Shown here piece by piece: positions 51,027 to 59,671 of a DNA stretch of 64,000 nucleotides. The notes beneath the pieces are model-generated. The model was not told the origin of the DNA. It did no database searches and saw nothing but the letters and a program-made list of their open reading frames with translations. The position numbers and the translations under genes were made by a program. Source of the stretch: an uncultured Gemmatimonadota bacterium (GTDB lineage: Bacteria; Gemmatimonadota; Gemmatimonadetes; Gemmatimonadales; Gemmatimonadaceae); assembly GCA_902825965.1 (NCBI GenBank), contig CADEDA010000009.1, positions 62,001 through 126,000 of the forward strand, given 5' to 3'. Numbering within the stretch: position 1 is the first letter of the stretch; every line of letters starts with the position of its first letter.

Positions 51027-51701
51027 ATGCTCCCGGAACGACTCTTTCCCGCAGGCGACGTGACCCGACCACCCGAGGGCCCCCGGAGCCACCTCTCGCT
51101 CGTGACCGACCCACCGCGGGCGCTCGCGCCCGGCGACCCCACCCCGCCCCTCCTGCCCCGGATCGCCGCCGGCGACGAGCGGGCGGTCGGGGAGGTGTTG
51201 GAGCGCTACGGCCGACTCGTCTGGTCCCTGGCCCGGCGCTGGACCCCGGACGGCGATGACGTCGAGGATGCGGTGCAGGAGATCTTCATCGACCTGTGGC
51301 GGACGGCCGACCGATTCAACGACGCCCGGATCAGCGAGGCCGGCTGGGTCGCCATGATTGCGCGACGGCGACTGATCGACCGCACCCGGCGCCGCGGCCG
51401 CCGTCCGGAGCTGGAAGCCCTCACCGACGACGTGGATGCCCCCGTGCACGAGCCCGTGGACCGCGAGGCGGCCATCGACCGCGCCTCGCGCTCCGAGGTG
51501 GCACGGGCCGTGCTCATGGAACTCCCGGCCTCGCAGCGGCGCATGCTCGAGCTCTCGCTGCTGCACGGCCGTACCCATGACGAGATCGCCCGTGAGACCG
51601 AGACACCGCTGGGCACCGTGAAGTCGCACATCCGCCGTGGCATCCAGCGCGCCCGCGCCCTGATGGCCTCGCGCACCCCTGTCGAACCCGGAGACGCCTG
51701 A
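51027..51701 (+). CDS. ECF RNA polymerase sigma factor, SigK-like context
   Basis: A 224-residue sigma factor. Region 2 reads [41 protein letters not shown] (2.1-2.2), then [20 protein letters not shown] (2.3-2.4). Region 4 is [51 protein letters not shown]. It has a proline-rich N-terminal extension of about 35 residues before region 2. ATG 51027 is used; GTG at 51024 is possible. The anti-sigma gene overlaps its stop by one base. It is predicted to recognise TGCATCC-N16-CGAA, its own and the fasciclin promoter. Confidence 0.92.
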   Translation: MLPERLFPAGDVTRPPEGPRSHLSLVTDPPRALAPGDPTPPLLPRIAAGDERAVGEVLERYGRLVWSLARRWTPDGDDVEDAVQEIFIDLWRTADRFNDARISEAGWVAMIARRRLIDRTRRRGRRPELEALTDDVDAPVHEPVDREAAIDRASRSEVARAVLMELPASQRRMLELSLLHGRTHDEIARETETPLGTVKSHIRRGIQRARALMASRTPVEPGDA

Positions 51702-52441
51702 TGTCACGCGACGATGCTGGTCGGCCGGGCGATCCCATGGAACACCTCAGTCGCCGGGAGGAGGAAGCCGCTGCCGAGCTCACCGCCGAGCTCGCGCGCG
51801 GGCTGCCGCACGCCGAACCGGACGAACTGCCGCCCGCACTCAAGGCCCGGCTGCTCTCGATCGGCGAAACCATGGTGCGCGACGGCGCCCGAGCGCGCGC
51901 GCAGCGCGAGGCCGCGGATCGGACGGCGAGGCCGTCCGATCCGACCGCCCGATTCCGCACCTGGGGTGGATGGCTCGCCGCTGCGGCGGCCCTGCTCCTC
52001 TGGGTCCTGGTGCCGCGCGCACCACGCGAACGCGTCGACGACACGACCCGCCTCCGGTACGAACTGCTGGCCACCGCCGGCGCCGTGAGCACCATCGCCT
52101 GGACCGCCACGAGCGACTCCACGGCGATCGGCGCCAGCGGGGACGTGGTTTGGAGTGACGCGCGCCAGCGCGGCGTCATGCGGTTCGTCGGCCTGCGGCC
52201 GAACGATCGTGCGCGCTACCAGTACCAGCTGTGGATCTTCGACGAGACCCGCGACAAGGCGTATCCGGTGGACGGCGGGGTGTTCGACGTGCCGGCCGGC
52301 GCATCCGAAGTGCTCGTGCCGATCGACGCGCGCGTGCCGGTCGGCAAGGCCGTGTTGTTCGCCATCACGGTCGAACCGCCGGGCGGCGTCGTCGTCTCCA
52401 CTCGGGAGCGCATCGCGCTGCTGGCCGAGCGCAAGAGCTGA
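51701..52441 (+). CDS. Anti-sigma factor, RskA type
   Basis: A 246-residue protein. The cytoplasmic N-terminal half is acidic/helical with a pattern seen in RskA-type anti-sigma domains (EEEAAAELTAELARGLPHAEPDELPPALKARLLSIGETM). One membrane helix follows (GWLAAAAALLLWVLVP), then a C-terminal extracytoplasmic RskA domain (TIAWTATSDSTAIGASGDVVWSDARQRGVMRFVGL, YQLWIFDETRDKAYPVDGGVFDV, FAITVEPPGGVVVSTRERIALLA). It should hold the adjacent sigma factor inactive until released by proteolysis. The start overlaps the sigma stop (TGATG). There is no zinc-binding HxxxCxxC motif. Confidence 0.88.
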   Translation: MSRDDAGRPGDPMEHLSRREEEAAAELTAELARGLPHAEPDELPPALKARLLSIGETMVRDGARARAQREAADRTARPSDPTARFRTWGGWLAAAAALLLWVLVPRAPRERVDDTTRLRYELLATAGAVSTIAWTATSDSTAIGASGDVVWSDARQRGVMRFVGLRPNDRARYQYQLWIFDETRDKAYPVDGGVFDVPAGASEVLVPIDARVPVGKAVLFAITVEPPGGVVVSTRERIALLAERKS

Positions 52442-52568
52442 CCCGCGACGAAACCCGCGCGCGCGGATGGCCGTAGGCCCGTCCATCGTCGGCGCAGCGT
52501 CAGACCCGGACCGGGCGGCATCGCACCACGATGTCGCCCGGTCGTCATCTTCCTCGCAGTGGTCCCGT

Positions 52569-53480
52569 ATGTTCAGGCATCCGAACTCGTTCGTTCCCGT
52601 GGCGCCGTTGCGCCGCGCCCTGCGTCCGCTGGCGTTGATCGCCGCACTGCAGGCCTGCTCCTCCGATCGCCCGACCGCGCCCGACCTCACGCCGCTGCCT
52701 CCGCTGGCCACGGCGACCTGGCGCGTGCATCAGGCCGACGGCCAGCCGCTCCCCGCCCTCGTCGCGCATCGCCTCGTCGGTGGCCAGTTGCTCCAGACGT
52801 ACCTCGATTCGGCGCAACTCGAGGTGGATGCGTCCGGTCGCTGGCAGCAGCGCCTCTGGATGCAGCGCCTGCGCGACGGACGCTTCGACGGTCGCTTCGC
52901 CGAGCAGGACGCCGGCGCGTGGGTCGTCGACGGCGACCGCTATCGCTTCACCTCCGACGTGCATGGCGAGCGATTCGCGATCCGCGCCCTGGTGGCGGAC
53001 TCGCTGCGGGCCGACCTGCGCGCGTCGGCCGTGGACGGCGTGATGCGCTCCACGCTGCGCCAGACCGCGCCGAGTGCCTCGCCTGCGGGCGCGTGGCGCG
53101 CCAGTGCGGTGCAGGATGCCCCGCTTCCCGCACCGATCTACGTGTTCGATCCGGCGGTCGTGGACGGCGACACGGTGAGTGTGCACTTCCTCGTCGATTC
53201 CGCTGGCATCCGGCTGCTGCCGTCGGGGCGTTACGAGCACTGGATCCGCTACTCCGAGTGGCACGGGCCTGCGGGGGGCGCGCCCACACAGCAACGATTC
53301 CGATTCGCGTGGGCCGACTTCGGCACGTGGACACGCAATGGACTGCAGGTCGCGTTCGAGTCCGGCTACTACCAGAACCACCGGTTCAGCGGGGAGTTCG
53401 CCGGCGCGGGGCCGCTCCGGTTGCAGCACGGGCTCTCGGCCGGCGATCCGCTCGTCGGACTCCGCTACGTGCGCGAGTGA
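52569..53480 (+). CDS. Hypothetical lipoprotein
   Basis: A 303-residue protein with a lipobox (LALIAALQACSS). The mature part has no family that I recognise. It contains two similar beta-rich halves (WRVHQADGQPLPALVAHRLVGGQLLQTYLDSAQLEVDASGRWQQRLWMQRLRDGRF and IYVFDPAVVDGDTVSVHFLVDSAGIRLLPSGRYEHWIRYSEWHGPAGGAPTQQ..F..G.W.R.G), each with a 'L.V..SG.W/Y....' pattern, so it could be an internal duplication. It follows the anti-sigma gene by 127 bp and may belong to its transcript. Confidence 0.72.
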   Translation: MFRHPNSFVPVAPLRRALRPLALIAALQACSSDRPTAPDLTPLPPLATATWRVHQADGQPLPALVAHRLVGGQLLQTYLDSAQLEVDASGRWQQRLWMQRLRDGRFDGRFAEQDAGAWVVDGDRYRFTSDVHGERFAIRALVADSLRADLRASAVDGVMRSTLRQTAPSASPAGAWRASAVQDAPLPAPIYVFDPAVVDGDTVSVHFLVDSAGIRLLPSGRYEHWIRYSEWHGPAGGAPTQQRFRFAWADFGTWTRNGLQVAFESGYYQNHRFSGEFAGAGPLRLQHGLSAGDPLVGLRYVRE

Positions 53481-53598
53481 TCGCGCGGCGCGGGCGCAGC
53501 CGGGAGGTTTCCTCCGACGGGGTGTCAGGCATTCGCGGCTAGTGCGGGCCGCCGCGGACTCCACTATTGGAAGCAGACGCTTCCCTCTGGAGGAGACG

Positions 53599-54063
53599 AT
53601 GCTCACCCTGCGCGACATCATGACGAAGGACGTCCTCACCATCGCCCCGGACACCAACATCCGCGAGGCGGCGGAGATCTTCTCCACCGAGCGGCTGGGT
53701 GGTGCCCCCGTGGTGCGCCTCGGACGCATCGTCGGCATGCTCTCCGCGAGCGACCTGCTCGATTTCATCGCGTCGTTGCAGGCGGAGCCGGACGACGTGA
53801 GCGGCGGCAAGGAGCACGGCGTCCTCGAGAACCACACCGTCGAGGAAGCGATGACGCGCGCACCGATCCGCACGCTGGGGCCCGACGTGAGCGCGGTGGA
53901 AGCCGCGCGGGTGATGAAGGAAGAGCGCCTGCATCGCATCCCCATCGTCGAGGACGGACGGTTGGCCGGCATCATCTCCACCGTCGACCTCGTGACGGCC
54001 GTCGCCGACAAGAGACTCATGCACCACACCTTCGTCTTCCCCAAGCGCGGCGGCATGGTCTGA
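53599..54063 (+). CDS. CBS-domain pair protein
   Basis: A 154-residue protein made of two CBS motifs: LRDIMTKDVLTIAPDTNIREAAEIFSTERLGGAPVVRLGRIVGMLSASDLLDFI and VEEAMTRAPIRTLGPDVSAVEAARVMKEERLHRIPIVEDGRLAGIISTVDLVTAVAD. The tandem pair forms a Bateman module that binds adenine nucleotides. No catalytic domain is attached, so it is a stand-alone sensor. A GGAGGAGA ribosome site lies before the ATG. Confidence 0.9.
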   Translation: MLTLRDIMTKDVLTIAPDTNIREAAEIFSTERLGGAPVVRLGRIVGMLSASDLLDFIASLQAEPDDVSGGKEHGVLENHTVEEAMTRAPIRTLGPDVSAVEAARVMKEERLHRIPIVEDGRLAGIISTVDLVTAVADKRLMHHTFVFPKRGGMV

Positions 54064-54116
54064 GCCACGCGGACGTGCGGGTTGCGTCGCCCGAGAGTGG
54101 CGGCGAGCTTCTCCGC

Positions 54117-55868
54117 ATGAACCCACTCGATCCCCGCGCGCGACGCCCCCTCCTGGCGGTCGCGCTGGCTGCACTCGTCGCGGGCTGTGCCGGCGCGGGC
54201 CCCACGGCCGACGACCTGTCGCCGGCGTACGGCAAGCGCGTGGAAGGCGATCGCGGCATGGTCGCCGCATCCCACCCCGACGCGGCCGGCGCCGGCGCGG
54301 AGATCCTGCGCGCGGGTGGCAATGCGGTGGACGCCGCCGTGGCGACAGCCTTCGCACTCTCCGTCACCGACATCTCGCAGACGGGGCTCGGCGGCGGCGG
54401 CTCGCTCACGTTCTACGACGCGCGCCGGCGCTCCGCCGTGCACCTGTCGTTCTATCCGCGCGCCGGCAGCGATCCCGCCTGGGCCGTGGCGGACACGGCG
54501 GCGCCGGCGAGCCGCGCCGCCGGACGAGCGGCTGGAGTGCCCGGCATGGTCGCGGGCCTGGTCGCATCGCAGCTGCGCTTCGGCCGGCTTCCGCTCGACC
54601 GCGTCATCGCACCCGCGCTCCGGCTCGCCCGCGACGGATTCGTCGTGACGCCCCTGCTGTCGCGCACGATCCTCTCGGCGCGCGCCCGACTGGAGGCCGA
54701 CTCCGCCGCGCGAGCGCTGCTGCTGCCCGACGGTCAGCCGCTGCGCCCCGGTGACCGGCTGGTGCAGCCCGCATTGGCGCAGACTCTCGCGCGCATCGCT
54801 GCGGACTCGGGTCGCGCGTTCTATCGCGGCGAGATCGCCGAACGCCTGGCGCTGGACGTGCAGGCGCGCGGCGGACTCATCTCCGTCCGCGACCTGCAGC
54901 AGTACCCGGTGCGCACCATGCAACCGATCTGCGCCGAGTGGATGGGACACACGGTGCTCGCCGCGCCGCCGCCCCATGGCGGTGCGCATGTGGTGGAGAT
55001 GCTTCGCATGAGCGAGGCGAGCGGACTCACGCGTGCGCGCGGTCTCTCCGACAACCCCGAGGCCGTGGTGCGGCTCGCCGGGCTGTTGCGGCTCGCACAG
55101 GCTGACGCCTCGTGGTGGCGAGGGGATCCGGCGGTCATGACCGTGCCCACGCGCGGACTCGCGAGTGCAACGTACGCCGCGGAGCGCGCCGCCCTCATTC
55201 CAATGGCGGCCAACAGCGCCACCGAGAGCGTCACGCGCGGCGACCCGCAACCGCACGAGGGCGCGCCGCTCGGCGCTTCCTGCACCGCCTACGACGGTGC
55301 CGCAGCCCCGGCGAGCGCGGCGCCCGCCGGCGAGAGCCTCACCTCGCACCTCGCCGTGGTCGACGGCGACGGCAACGCGGTCTCCGCCACCACCACGGTC
55401 GGCGTGCTCTTCGGGTCCGGAGTCTACTCCGGAGGCTTCTTCCTCAACTCGAGTGCGTCGAACTTCGACGATCGCACCCGGGGCACCGATCGCTACGCGA
55501 ACACCACGATGGCGCCCACGATCATCCTCGATGGGGCGCGCGTGCGCCTCGTGATCGGTGCCGCCGGCTCGCAGTACATCCAGCCGGCCATCACGCAGGT
55601 GGCGCTGCGCGTGTTGGCGTTCGGCGAGGACGCGGGTCGTGCGATCGCGGCGCCGCGCATTCAAACGAGTGCCGGCCGCCGCGAGGTGGAGGTGGAGCCC
55701 GGCTTCAGTCCCGCCGTGTACGAGGCACTGGTGCGCACGGGATACCGTCCCGCAAGCCGCATCGCCGACATCACGTTCGGCGGCGTGCACGCCATCCACG
55801 TCACCACGCGTGGCCGGCGCATCGGTGTCGCCGATCCCCGCCGCGACGGCGCCGCAGCCGCGCAGTAG
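54117..55868 (+). CDS. Gamma-glutamyltransferase family lipoprotein
   Basis: A 583-residue Ntn-hydrolase of the GGT family. It has a lipobox (AALVAGC), the start RGMVAASHPDAAGAGAEILRAGGNAVDAAVATAFALSVTDISQTGLGGGG, and the autocatalytic cleavage site SLTSHLAVVDGDGNAVSATTT, in which Thr409 becomes the nucleophile. The downstream segment GVYSGGFFLNSSASNFD is the usual substrate-pocket region. It cleaves glutathione-like gamma-glutamyl amides in the periplasm. It is on its own transcript or with the CBS gene 53 bp upstream. Confidence 0.9.
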   Translation: MNPLDPRARRPLLAVALAALVAGCAGAGPTADDLSPAYGKRVEGDRGMVAASHPDAAGAGAEILRAGGNAVDAAVATAFALSVTDISQTGLGGGGSLTFYDARRRSAVHLSFYPRAGSDPAWAVADTAAPASRAAGRAAGVPGMVAGLVASQLRFGRLPLDRVIAPALRLARDGFVVTPLLSRTILSARARLEADSAARALLLPDGQPLRPGDRLVQPALAQTLARIAADSGRAFYRGEIAERLALDVQARGGLISVRDLQQYPVRTMQPICAEWMGHTVLAAPPPHGGAHVVEMLRMSEASGLTRARGLSDNPEAVVRLAGLLRLAQADASWWRGDPAVMTVPTRGLASATYAAERAALIPMAANSATESVTRGDPQPHEGAPLGASCTAYDGAAAPASAAPAGESLTSHLAVVDGDGNAVSATTTVGVLFGSGVYSGGFFLNSSASNFDDRTRGTDRYANTTMAPTIILDGARVRLVIGAAGSQYIQPAITQVALRVLAFGEDAGRAIAAPRIQTSAGRREVEVEPGFSPAVYEALVRTGYRPASRIADITFGGVHAIHVTTRGRRIGVADPRRDGAAAAQ

Positions 55869-55885
55869 CGGTCGCCGCCGCGCAT

Positions 55886-55943
55886 TCGCAATCGCCCTCG
55901 CACTCGCCGACCCCTCGCAATCGTCCTCGCGCACTTCGACCCG
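55886..55943 (+). repeat. Two 29-bp tandem repeats ahead of the oxidoreductase gene
   Basis: Units 55886-55914 and 55915-55943 agree at 23 of 29 positions, both starting TCGCAATCG and ending with GACCC. The second unit ends three bases before the ATG of the oxidoreductase. The copies fill nearly the whole gap after the GGT gene. There is no obvious ribosome site in them. Confidence 0.55.
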
Positions 55944-55946
55944 GAC

Positions 55947-56786
55947 ATGCCCCAGATCGCCTACCTCGGCACCGGCCTCCTCGGCGCAGCGTTCGTGCAC
56001 GCCGCGCTGGGCCGTGGCGACCACGTGACGGTCTGGAACCGGACCGCCGCCAAGGCCGAGGCGTTGGCCCCCCTCGGGGCGACCGTGGCCGCCACACCGG
56101 CCGACGCCGTGCGTGGTGCGACGCGGGTGCACCTGGTGCTCACCGATGACGACGTGGTGGACGAGGTCATCGCACGACTGCGTCCGGGCCTCGCGGCCGA
56201 CGCGATCGTGCTCGACCACAGCACCACGCTCCCGTCACGTACGGCCGAGCGCCTGCCGCGCCTCAACACGGCTGGCGTGCGCTACCTGCACTGCCCGGTC
56301 TTCATCGGTCCGCCGGCCGCGCGCGAGTCCCGCGGCATCATCATGGTGTCCGGCCCGCAGGCGCTGTTCGAAGTCGTGCGCCCCGCGCTCGAGCAGCAGG
56401 CGGAGCGCGTGGTGTACTGGGGCGAACAGCCGGATCTCGCGGCGACCTACAAGCTCTGCGGCAACGCCTTCATCCTCGGCATGGCCGGCCTCGTCGCGGA
56501 CGTCTTCCAGATCGCCCGGGGCGGCGGCGTCGCGCCGACGGACGCGCTCCGCCTCCTCGAGTTCTTCAATCCCGCGGGCATCATCGCAGGCCGCGGGCGC
56601 AAGATGGCCGCCGGCGACTACACCGCGACGTTCGAACTCACCATGGCGCGCAAGGACCTGCGGCTCATGCTGGAGACCGCCGCGCCGCGTCCGCTCACGT
56701 TGCTGCCCGGACTCGCCGCGCGCATGGACGCCCACATCGCCGCCGGCGACGGGGCCAGCGACCTCGGCGTCATCGGGCGCGAGTGA
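55947..56786 (+). CDS. NAD(P)-dependent beta-hydroxyacid dehydrogenase-like oxidoreductase
   Basis: A 279-residue protein of the 6-phosphogluconate/3-hydroxyisobutyrate dehydrogenase family. The nucleotide loop is IAYLGTGLLGAAFVHAAL, followed by VTVWNRTAAKAEAL (Arg suggests NADP). The catalytic region contains the KLCGNAFILGM stretch, where the lysine of the family (usually in K-x-x-x-N) is present. The usual substrate-binding DAPVSGG motif is replaced by HCPVFIGPPAARE, so the substrate may differ from the classical enzymes. No ribosome site is visible near the ATG. Confidence 0.85.
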   Translation: MPQIAYLGTGLLGAAFVHAALGRGDHVTVWNRTAAKAEALAPLGATVAATPADAVRGATRVHLVLTDDDVVDEVIARLRPGLAADAIVLDHSTTLPSRTAERLPRLNTAGVRYLHCPVFIGPPAARESRGIIMVSGPQALFEVVRPALEQQAERVVYWGEQPDLAATYKLCGNAFILGMAGLVADVFQIARGGGVAPTDALRLLEFFNPAGIIAGRGRKMAAGDYTATFELTMARKDLRLMLETAAPRPLTLLPGLAARMDAHIAAGDGASDLGVIGRE

Positions 56787-56817
56787 GCACGGCGCGACCG
56801 ATCCGCTGTCGCCTCCG

Positions 56818-57513
56818 GTGATCCTCTCCATCGACCTGGCGTCCCGGCGCTACCGGGACAACGGCATCGCGCTGGTCGCGGGTGACCGGACGCTGGAGTT
56901 CATCGCACCCGCCGCGCTCGGACTCACGGGCGAACCCCAGGTGAACCCGTTCGCCGACGCGATCGCGCGACTCGCGGCGCAGCACCACGTGGGCCTCATC
57001 CTGCTCGACGGCCCGCAGGGATGGCGCGCCGATTGGTCCCCACCGGGCCACGCACGCGCCTGCGAGCGCGCCACCCGGACACCGGGCAAGACGGGACCGC
57101 CCGGCGTGGTGAAACCGGGGAGCTGGACGCGGATGGCCGAGTTCTCCATCGCCCTATTCGATGCCCTCGACGCACGGGGCTGGCCGCGCATCGACCACGG
57201 CTGGACGCAGGGCCCCGCCGCGATCGAGAGCTTCCCGACGCAGGCCTGGCGGTCACTCGGTCACCCGACGTTGCCCGGCAAGGCGAAGGCGCGCGACCTC
57301 GCGCCCTGGGTGCAGCTCCTGCGCGCGGAAGGACTGCGCAGCGCCGGCTGGGCCGACGCCTCACACGACGACGTGCAGGCGGCGGTCGCGGCGCTGGCCG
57401 GGCTTCAGCTGCTCGCCGGCGGGCTCGCCGCGGCCGATGTGCGCGGACTGCCGCCGACCTTCGAGGGCGGACACTGGCGCGAAGGCTTCATCGTGAGCCC
57501 ACGCCGCGGCTGA
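56818..57513 (+). CDS. DUF429 family protein (predicted RNase H-like nuclease)
   Basis: A 231-residue protein. It has the DUF429 start ILSIDLASRRYRDNGIALV, then the central LILLDGPQGWRADW and the RACERATRTPGKTG segment, then AAIESFPTQAWRSLG and DDVQAAVAALAGLQL near the end. The acidic residues at each of these points make the RNase H-like active site in DUF429 models, but no activity is proven. GTG at 56818 is the only fitting start. The 3' end overlaps the convergent ECF42 sigma gene by 26 bp. Confidence 0.8.
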   Translation: MILSIDLASRRYRDNGIALVAGDRTLEFIAPAALGLTGEPQVNPFADAIARLAAQHHVGLILLDGPQGWRADWSPPGHARACERATRTPGKTGPPGVVKPGSWTRMAEFSIALFDALDARGWPRIDHGWTQGPAAIESFPTQAWRSLGHPTLPGKAKARDLAPWVQLLRAEGLRSAGWADASHDDVQAAVAALAGLQLLAGGLAAADVRGLPPTFEGGHWREGFIVSPRRG

Positions 57514-58813
57514 GTCGGTCGACGCGGGCGCGCAGCACCAGCCGGTCCTGCGCGTTCTCCGCGAGCTCCAGCGCCTGCAGGAACACCGCGCGCGCGGCAT
57601 CACGCCGGCCCAGCTGCTCGAGCATCTCGCCGCGCGCCGAGGCCAGCAGGTGGTAGCGCGCGAGCGCCGGCTCAGTCTGCAGCGCGTCGAGCAGCGTGAG
57701 TCCCTCGGCGGCGCCGAACGCCATGCCTACCGCCACCGCACGATTGAGCGCGACCACCGGCGATCCCGTGAGCTCCACCAACGCGTCGTAGAGCGCGACG
57801 ATGCGCACCCAGTCGGTGTCCTCCGGCCGCCGGGCCCGTGCGTGGCAGGCCGCGATCGCCGCTTGCAGTGCGTACGGACCCAACGTCCGGGTGAGCGATT
57901 CAGCGCGCGCGAGCGCTGCCAACCCACGCCGGATCAGCAACTGGTCCCACAGCGACCGGTCCTGGTCCCGCAGCAGCACCGGCGCGCCGTCGGGGCCGGT
58001 CCGCGCCCGAGCACGCGACCATTGCAGCTCCATCAACGCCACCAGCCCGTGCACCTCGGCATCACGCGGCATCAGCGTCGCGAGCACCCGGCCCAGTCGC
58101 ATCGCGTCCTCGGCGAGCGCCGGGCGCATCCACGCGTCCCCGCTGCTCGCCGCGTAACCCTCGTTGTAGATCAGGTAGATCACGCGCAGCACCGCCGCCG
58201 TCCGCTCCGCGAGCTCCGCCGCGGGCGGCAGCTCGAACGGCACCCGGGACTCGGACAGCGTGCGTTTGGCCCGCACGATGCGCTGCGCGATGGTCGGCTC
58301 GGGCAGCAGGAAGGCGCGCGCGATCTCCGGTGTCGTGAGACCACCCAGCAGCCGCAGTGTGAGCGCGACCCGCGCCTCCAGCGAGAGCACCGGATGGCAG
58401 GTGATGAACACCAGTCGCAACAGGTCATCACCGACCACGTCGTCGAGCCCTTCGACCAGCGCCGCCTCGGGGCTCTGGTCCTGCGTGGCCTCGAGCTCCG
58501 CCGTCAGCGTGGCATGCTTCCGCTCCATCATCTGCGCGCGACGCAAGCCGTCGATCGCCCGGCGCTTGGCCGCCTGCATGAGCCAGGGGCCGGGATTGGA
58601 CGGAACGCCGTCACGCGGCCACTGCTCCAGCGCCGCCACGAGTGCGTCCTGCGCGAGGTCCTCCGCCGTCCCCACGTCGCGCACCTGCCGCACGAGTCCG
58701 GCGATCAGCTTGGGCGATTCGATGCGCCAGATCGCGTCGATCACCCGGTGTGTCTCCGACGCGGCGGCCGCGGAACGCGGGTCCACCGGCCGCTCGTCGG
58801 AGCGCGCCATCAC
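57488..58813 (-). CDS. ECF42-type RNA polymerase sigma factor with TPR-like C-terminal extension
   Basis: A 441-residue sigma factor. Regions 2 and 4 are in residues about 20-190 (HRVIDAIWRIESPKLIAGLVRQVRDVGTAEDLAQDALVAALEQW, then RVALTLRLLGGLTTPEIARAFLLPEPTIAQRIVRAKRTL). A long extension holds the DUF6596-type segment VIYLIYNEGYAASSGDAWMRPALAEDAMRLGRVLATLMPRDAEVHGLVALMELQWSRA and ends in TPR-like helices. ECF42 factors lack an anti-sigma and use this C-terminal part for control. The start overlaps the upstream YCII stop (ATGA), as in other ECF42-DGPF operons. Confidence 0.9.
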   Translation of the reverse strand: MMARSDERPVDPRSAAAASETHRVIDAIWRIESPKLIAGLVRQVRDVGTAEDLAQDALVAALEQWPRDGVPSNPGPWLMQAAKRRAIDGLRRAQMMERKHATLTAELEATQDQSPEAALVEGLDDVVGDDLLRLVFITCHPVLSLEARVALTLRLLGGLTTPEIARAFLLPEPTIAQRIVRAKRTLSESRVPFELPPAAELAERTAAVLRVIYLIYNEGYAASSGDAWMRPALAEDAMRLGRVLATLMPRDAEVHGLVALMELQWSRARARTGPDGAPVLLRDQDRSLWDQLLIRRGLAALARAESLTRTLGPYALQAAIAACHARARRPEDTDWVRIVALYDALVELTGSPVVALNRAVAVGMAFGAAEGLTLLDALQTEPALARYHLLASARGEMLEQLGRRDAARAVFLQALELAENAQDRLVLRARVDRLSRGVGSR

Positions 58814-59232
58814 GAGGCCGGACGGGTCACGCGTTCGATCGCGCGGAACGTCTCCACGCCCGGGCTCGGCACGAAGTCATCGAGTTCGTAGAGCTGCCGC
58901 ACCTCGATGAAGCCCTCTTCGCTCGGATACGGACAGGGGAACCGCCGCGCCCACGCGAGCGCTTCCTCCCGCGAGCGCACCGAGATGATCGTGTATCCGG
59001 CGATCAGTTCCTTGGTCTCGGCGAACGGGCCGTCCACCACCGTGCGCGCGCCATCCGCGCCGAACCGCACGCGGAATCCCGCCGCACTCGGCTTGAGTCC
59101 CGAGGCATCGAGCACGATGCCCGCGTTCGCCATCTCCTCGTGGAAGGCCGCCATCGCCCCCATCTCGGCGTCCGTGGGCAGGCGGCCGGTCTCGCTGTCC
59201 GCCGTCGCCTTGACGATGATCATGAATCGCAT
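58810..59232 (-). CDS. YCII-related (DGPF) protein, copy 1
   Basis: A 140-residue protein. It has MRFMIIVKATADSETGRLPTDAEMGAMAAFHEEMANAGIVLDASGL and the hallmark ARTVVDGPFAETKELIAGYTIISV. The DGPF motif names the family. The biochemical role is unknown; genes of this type flank ECF42 sigma genes in many phyla. It overlaps the sigma gene start and follows the second DGPF copy by ten bases, so the three are one operon. Confidence 0.9.
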   Translation of the reverse strand: MRFMIIVKATADSETGRLPTDAEMGAMAAFHEEMANAGIVLDASGLKPSAAGFRVRFGADGARTVVDGPFAETKELIAGYTIISVRSREEALAWARRFPCPYPSEEGFIEVRQLYELDDFVPSPGVETFRAIERVTRPAS

Positions 59233-59242
59233 GGAGGTGTCC

Positions 59243-59671
59243 TCAGCCCTGCGCCTGGTTGACCTTCTCGCGCAGCCGCGCATCCTGCTCGCGCAGCTCG
59301 GGCGTCAACTCGGCCGAGAAGTCCTCGATCTCGAACAGCGGGCGCAGCTCGACGTACGACTCCTCGCCGTCGACTGCGGGGATGCGTCGCGCCCACGCCA
59401 CCGCCTCGTCCATCGACGGCACCTTCCAGATCCAGTAGCCGGCGATCAGCTCCTTGGTCTCCGCGAACGGACCGTCGATCACCGACGTCTTCTTGGACTT
59501 GAAGTGCACCCGCTTGGCCTTGGAGGAAGGGTGCAGTCCGTCCCCGGCGAGCATCATGCCCGCGTTCACCAGCTCCTCGTTGAACTTGCCCATCTCGGTC
59601 AGCAGCTCGGTGCTCGGCATCACGCCGTTCTCGCTGTCCTCGGTGGCCTTGATGATCACCATCACACGCAT
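59243..59671 (-). CDS. YCII-related (DGPF) protein, copy 2
   Basis: A 142-residue paralogue of the previous protein: MRVMVIIKATEDSENGVMPSTELLTEMGKFNEELVNAGMMLAGDGLHPS, then KKTSVIDGPFAETKELIAGYWIWKVPSMDEAVAWA. It is the first gene of the DGPF-DGPF-sigma operon, with a GAGGACA leader. In other ECF42 systems the DGPF genes are targets of the sigma factor, so this order suggests autoregulation. Confidence 0.9.
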   Translation of the reverse strand: MRVMVIIKATEDSENGVMPSTELLTEMGKFNEELVNAGMMLAGDGLHPSSKAKRVHFKSKKTSVIDGPFAETKELIAGYWIWKVPSMDEAVAWARRIPAVDGEESYVELRPLFEIEDFSAELTPELREQDARLREKVNQAQG

